This document shows, one piece after another, positions 6,402 to 9,492 of a stretch of 9,492 bases of DNA. Below the pieces are notes generated by a model. It made no database searches. It was not told where the DNA came from and saw only the letters and a list, made by a program, of their open reading frames with translations. Location of the stretch: positions 1,563-11,054 of the forward strand of contig MFSY01000027.1 in assembly GCA_001785175.1 (NCBI GenBank), written 5' to 3'. The position numbers and the translations under genes were made by a program. This stretch comes from Candidatus Muproteobacteria bacterium RIFCSPHIGHO2_01_FULL_65_16 (lineage in GTDB: Bacteria > Pseudomonadota > Gammaproteobacteria > Acidiferrobacterales > Sulfurifustaceae). Numbering within the stretch: position 1 is the stretch's first letter; each line of letters opens with the position of its first letter.

Positions 6402-7516
6402 AGATCTGTTTTTACAACGCCACCGCCTCGTTTCTGCATGGGGGCCTCGAGACCTATTGCTGGGAGGCCGGGCACGCATTGGCGCGACGCGGCCACGAGG
6501 TGACGATTGTCGCCGGCGACGGCGATGCGCCGCGCCAGCCGGACGTGGGCCTGGTCACCTTTCCCATCCGGCGCGAGCCCGAATGGCTCGACATCGGCAC
6601 GCGCTTTCAACGCTTCATGGAGCGCATGTCGCTCGCGCGCCGGGCGTTGCCGCACCTGCTCGCGGCCCATTACGATGCGATCGTGATCAACAAGCCGTTC
6701 GATTTTCCGGCGCTGTGGTGGGCGCGGCGCAAGGGCCTGCGCGCGCAAATCGCGTTTCGTTCCGGCGGCACCGAGTTTTATCCGCTGGATCGTTTTTTCA
6801 GCCGCGTCGTGGATCATTGGATTTCGACCAGCCGCTATAACGCCGACCAGGTTGAGGCGCGCTACCATAAGGAGGTCAGCGTGATCCACAACGGCGTGGA
6901 TACCGCGCTCTTCAGCCCGGGCGCGTGCGAGCCTGGCTGGCGTCGCGGCCACGGCGTGCCGGATAACGCGCTGCTCGTGCTGAGCGTGGGCCGGCTCGTG
7001 GGCTGGAAGGGCCAGCGTGTGGTCATAGAGGCAATCGCGGAGGCGCCCGCCGCGCATTACACCCTCGTCGGCGACGGGCCGGAAAGATCGGTGCTGGAGG
7101 GATTGGCGCAGAGGCTCGGGATCGCCGGCCGGGTGCATTTCATCGGCGGCGTCAAACACGGAGAGCTGCCCCGGATTCTGCGGCAGGCGGACCTATTCGT
7201 GCAGCCGTCCATCGGCGAGGAGTCCTTCGGTATCAGCGTGGTCGAGGCCATGGCCAGCGGCCTGCCGGTGCTGGCCTCGCGCAACGGCGGCCTGGTCGAG
7301 ATTGTCAGCGACGGCGCGACCGGACGGCTGCTGCCGGTGGGCGATGTGGCCGCCTGGCGCGCGGCGATCGCCGACCTGGACACCGACCGTGACGCGCTGC
7401 GGCGCATGGGGGTCGCCGCGCGCGCCCGCGCCGAGGCCGAGTTCACCTGGGCCGCGAACGCGCGGAAACTGGAGCAGGTATTGAACACCGGGGTCACCCA
7501 ATGTGCGGCATCGTAG
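6398..7516 (+). CDS. GT4 family glycosyltransferase
   Basis: A 372-residue GT-B glycosyltransferase of usual length. Visible motifs are the N-terminal glycine loop FLHGGLETYCWEAG, FRSGGTEFYPLDRF near the domain interface, IHNGVDTALFSPG (the start of the C-terminal half), SVGRLVGWKGQ (R199, K204) and a complete EX7E motif ESFGISVVE (E275, E283) followed by AMASGLPVLASRNGG. It probably transfers a hexose or related sugar during core or O-chain assembly; specificity is unknown. The start at ATG 6398 overlaps the previous stop by ATGA; a CCGGGG at 6387-6392 could act as a weak ribosome binding site. The 3' end runs 16 bases into the asnB-like gene in a different frame, so the two are probably coupled. 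Confidence 0.88.
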   Translation: MKICFYNATASFLHGGLETYCWEAGHALARRGHEVTIVAGDGDAPRQPDVGLVTFPIRREPEWLDIGTRFQRFMERMSLARRALPHLLAAHYDAIVINKPFDFPALWWARRKGLRAQIAFRSGGTEFYPLDRFFSRVVDHWISTSRYNADQVEARYHKEVSVIHNGVDTALFSPGACEPGWRRGHGVPDNALLVLSVGRLVGWKGQRVVIEAIAEAPAAHYTLVGDGPERSVLEGLAQRLGIAGRVHFIGGVKHGELPRILRQADLFVQPSIGEESFGISVVEAMASGLPVLASRNGGLVEIVSDGATGRLLPVGDVAAWRAAIADLDTDRDALRRMGVAARARAEAEFTWAANARKLEQVLNTGVTQCAAS

Positions 7517-9396
7517 GTTATTGCACCGGCGGCGGGGGCGACTTCCGCCTGGACGAGGCGATCGGCTTCCTGCGTCTGCGCGGCCCGGACGAGCAGCGGA
7601 CCTGGAAAGGCGAAGCCGCCGGTCTGGGCCACACACGCCTGTCCATCATTGATCTGTCCGAGGCCGGGCGCCAGCCGATGACGAGCGACGACGGCCGCTA
7701 CGTGCTTGTCTTCAACGGCGAGGTCTACAATTTTCCGGACCTGCGCCAACGCCTCGAGGCGCTCGGCGAGAAGTTCCGCGGCCACAGCGACACCGAGGTG
7801 CTGCTCAAGCTTTTCATCCGCGACGGTTTCGAGGAGTGCCTGCGACAACTGCGCGGGATGTTCGCCTTCGCCGTCTGGGACAGGAACGAGCGCACGCTCC
7901 ACCTCGCGCGCGACCGCCTGGGCGTGAAGCCGCTGGTCTACGCCGCGACGCCCAAGGGATTCCTGTTTGCCTCCGAGATCGGCGCGCTGTTCGCCCTCGA
8001 CCCGGCGCTCGACCGCCGCCCGGACTACCGGGCGCTCGATCACTATTTCACCTTCCAATATATTCCGGCCCCCATGACCGGTTTCGAGTCGGTGCGCAAG
8101 CTGCCGCCGGCGCACGCCATGATCGTCAAGGACGGCAAGATCGGCAAGATCTGGCGCTACTGGCGGATTGACGCGACGAAGCAAGACGATCTTTCCTTCG
8201 ACGACGCCTGCGAAGGCCTGCGCGAGAAATTCCTCGAGGCCACCAAGATCCGCATGATCAGCGACGTGCCGCTGGGGGCGTTTCTTTCGGGCGGCATAGA
8301 TTCCTCCATCACCGTCGCGGCGATGGCGCGGCTGAACAGCCAACCGGTCAAGACCTTTGCCATCGGCTTCGAGGAGGAGCGCTTCAACGAGCTGCCGTAC
8401 GCGCGCCAGATCGCGCGACATCTTCATACCGACCATCATGAGTTGATCGTCAAGCCGGATGCGGTCGCGGCGCTGCCCAAGATTGTCGAGCACTGCGGCG
8501 AGCCGCTCGCCGACAATTCCACCATTCCGACTTACTTTGTATCAAAACTGGCGCGCGACCAGGTTACCGTGGCGCTCACCGGCGACGGCGGCGACGAGGT
8601 CTTCGGCGGTTACAAGCGTTTCTATCAGATGAGCCTGATTGACCGCGTGGAGGCGCTGCGCCTGCTGCCGCTGTGGCGCGCGGCGCGCCGGCTGACCGTG
8701 GGCCTGGAGAATCTGGTCAAGCCCGAGAAGCGCCACCGCCGCTTCCCGGTCAACAAGCTCGACGAGGCGCTCGGCATGGAGCCGCTGGCGCGCTACAAGC
8801 ATCTGATCGCCTTCTTCACCGACGCCGCGAAGAGCGCGCTGTATACGCCGGCGTTCGCGCGCGCGGCCGGCGCCTCGGGGACGGACGAATACCTGGCGCA
8901 TCATTTCGGCGCCACCCGGGGGGCGGACGCGGTCAACCGCTATCTGCTACTCGACATGACCACCTACCTGCCGGAGGACATCCTGTTCAAGGTGGATATC
9001 TGCAGCATGCTGAACTCGCTCGAGTGCCGCTCGCCATTTTTGGATCATCGGTTGATCGAGTTTGTCGCGTCCCTGCCGGGAGGCTACAAGGTCAAGTTCC
9101 CGAAGCGCCACAAGCACCTGTTAAAGGAGGCGTTCAAGGACTGGCTGCCGCCGGGCTTCATGCGCCGCGGCAAGAAGGGCTTCTCCTCGCCCATGTCCGA
9201 TTGGCTGCGCGGCGATCTCAAGTCCCTGATGCAGGAGCGGCTGCTGGCGGAAAAACGGCTCGCGCCGTGGATTCAGCAGGAGCGCATCGAAACCTACGTG
9301 AGCGAGCACCTGTCCGGGCGCAGGTCGCACAGCGAGCGGCTGTGGCTGCTGCTGGTGCTGGCGGAGTGGGTAAGCCTGTTCCGGGTCCCGTTGTGA
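7501..9396 (+). CDS. asnB: Glutamine-hydrolysing asparagine synthase family amidotransferase
   Basis: A 631-residue class II glutamine amidotransferase fused to an ATP-dependent synthetase domain. Family members transfer ammonia from glutamine to an acyl-adenylate, classically aspartate; paralogues in glycan clusters are proposed to amidate sugar acids. The start is fixed by the nucleophile: MCGIVGY puts Cys at position 2, exposed after Met removal. Glutaminase residues are present: R46 in HTRLSII, N72-N77 (NGEVYN), D97 in GHSDTEV. The usual HRGPD motif reads LRGPD (residues 26-30). The synthetase domain has the pyrophosphate loop SGGIDSS (263-269) and GDGGDEVFGGY (from 361), then KVDICSMLNSLECRSPFLD near the C-terminal part. 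A GGGG at 7490-7493 is a possible ribosome binding site. It overlaps the preceding gene by 16 bases. Family is certain; whether it makes asparagine or modifies a sugar is not decided by sequence. Confidence 0.93.
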   Translation: MCGIVGYCTGGGGDFRLDEAIGFLRLRGPDEQRTWKGEAAGLGHTRLSIIDLSEAGRQPMTSDDGRYVLVFNGEVYNFPDLRQRLEALGEKFRGHSDTEVLLKLFIRDGFEECLRQLRGMFAFAVWDRNERTLHLARDRLGVKPLVYAATPKGFLFASEIGALFALDPALDRRPDYRALDHYFTFQYIPAPMTGFESVRKLPPAHAMIVKDGKIGKIWRYWRIDATKQDDLSFDDACEGLREKFLEATKIRMISDVPLGAFLSGGIDSSITVAAMARLNSQPVKTFAIGFEEERFNELPYARQIARHLHTDHHELIVKPDAVAALPKIVEHCGEPLADNSTIPTYFVSKLARDQVTVALTGDGGDEVFGGYKRFYQMSLIDRVEALRLLPLWRAARRLTVGLENLVKPEKRHRRFPVNKLDEALGMEPLARYKHLIAFFTDAAKSALYTPAFARAAGASGTDEYLAHHFGATRGADAVNRYLLLDMTTYLPEDILFKVDICSMLNSLECRSPFLDHRLIEFVASLPGGYKVKFPKRHKHLLKEAFKDWLPPGFMRRGKKGFSSPMSDWLRGDLKSLMQERLLAEKRLAPWIQQERIETYVSEHLSGRRSHSERLWLLLVLAEWVSLFRVPL

Positions 9397-9403
9397 TCCG
9401 AAT

Positions 9404-9492
9404 ATGAAAATCGGCGTGATCACTGGAAACATCTGGGGCTCGGTGAACGTGGAGCTGGTCGAGGCCCTGGCCCGGATGGGGCACGAGGTCGC
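9404..9492 (+). CDS. Probable GT4 glycosyltransferase (N-terminal fragment)
   Basis: Only the first 29 codons are inside the window. They read MKIGVITGNIWGSVNVEL, then a helix ending in RMGHEV. A short beta strand, a small-residue loop, a helix, and an xxGHEV end before the next strand is the usual opening of GT4 glycosyltransferases, as in the gene starting at 6398 (RRGHEVT). The start lies 7 bases after the asnB-like stop, consistent with the same transcript. No strong Shine-Dalgarno is visible. The rest of the protein is needed to confirm the family. Confidence 0.6.
   Translation, partial: MKIGVITGNIWGSVNVELVEALARMGHEV

Overview
The window is a GC-rich stretch carrying part of a lipopolysaccharide (LPS) core / surface-glycan gene cluster, with every gene on the + strand. 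The gene content (heptosyltransferase II, heptosyltransferase III, a WaaG-like glucosyltransferase) points to a Gram-negative proteobacterium. Base composition and the repeat types would fit a high-GC gamma- or betaproteobacterium, but the window alone does not fix the genus.

Layout: (1) 1-598, C-terminal part of waaF, cut by the window edge. (2) 571-656, a short-period repeat element: heptamer units in inverted orientation, overlapping the waaF 3' end and running to 10 bases before the next start. (3) 667-1737, heptosyltransferase III (waaQ/rfaQ type). (4) 1735-1913, a second, unrelated inverted-repeat element with octamer units around an AT-richer core. (5) 1921-4167, a tandem fusion of two GT4 glycosyltransferases, the first WaaG-like. 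(6) 4210-5238, a third GT9 (heptosyltransferase-family) enzyme. (7) 5235-6401 and 6398-7516, two single-domain GT4 glycosyltransferases. (8) 7501-9396, a glutamine-dependent asparagine synthase-like amidotransferase. (9) from 9404, the start of what looks like another GT4 glycosyltransferase, cut by the right edge.

The downstream half is packed like one operon: two 4-base ATGA stop/start overlaps, a 16-base overlap into the asnB-like gene and a 7-base gap after it. The upstream half is different. The rfaQ-type gene is bracketed by two repeat elements of different families, and neither it nor the fusion gene has a recognisable Shine-Dalgarno sequence. The likely shared job is stepwise building of the heptose/hexose core of LPS on the cytoplasmic face of the inner membrane (WaaF adds HepII, WaaQ adds HepIII, the WaaG-like domain adds the first hexose), followed by further sugars from the GT9 and GT4 enzymes. 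The AsnB-like protein may amidate a sugar acid or simply make asparagine. I see no RNA genes, CRISPR arrays, insertion sequences with transposases, or strong terminators. The most unusual content is the pair of inverted tandem-repeat elements and the double glycosyltransferase.
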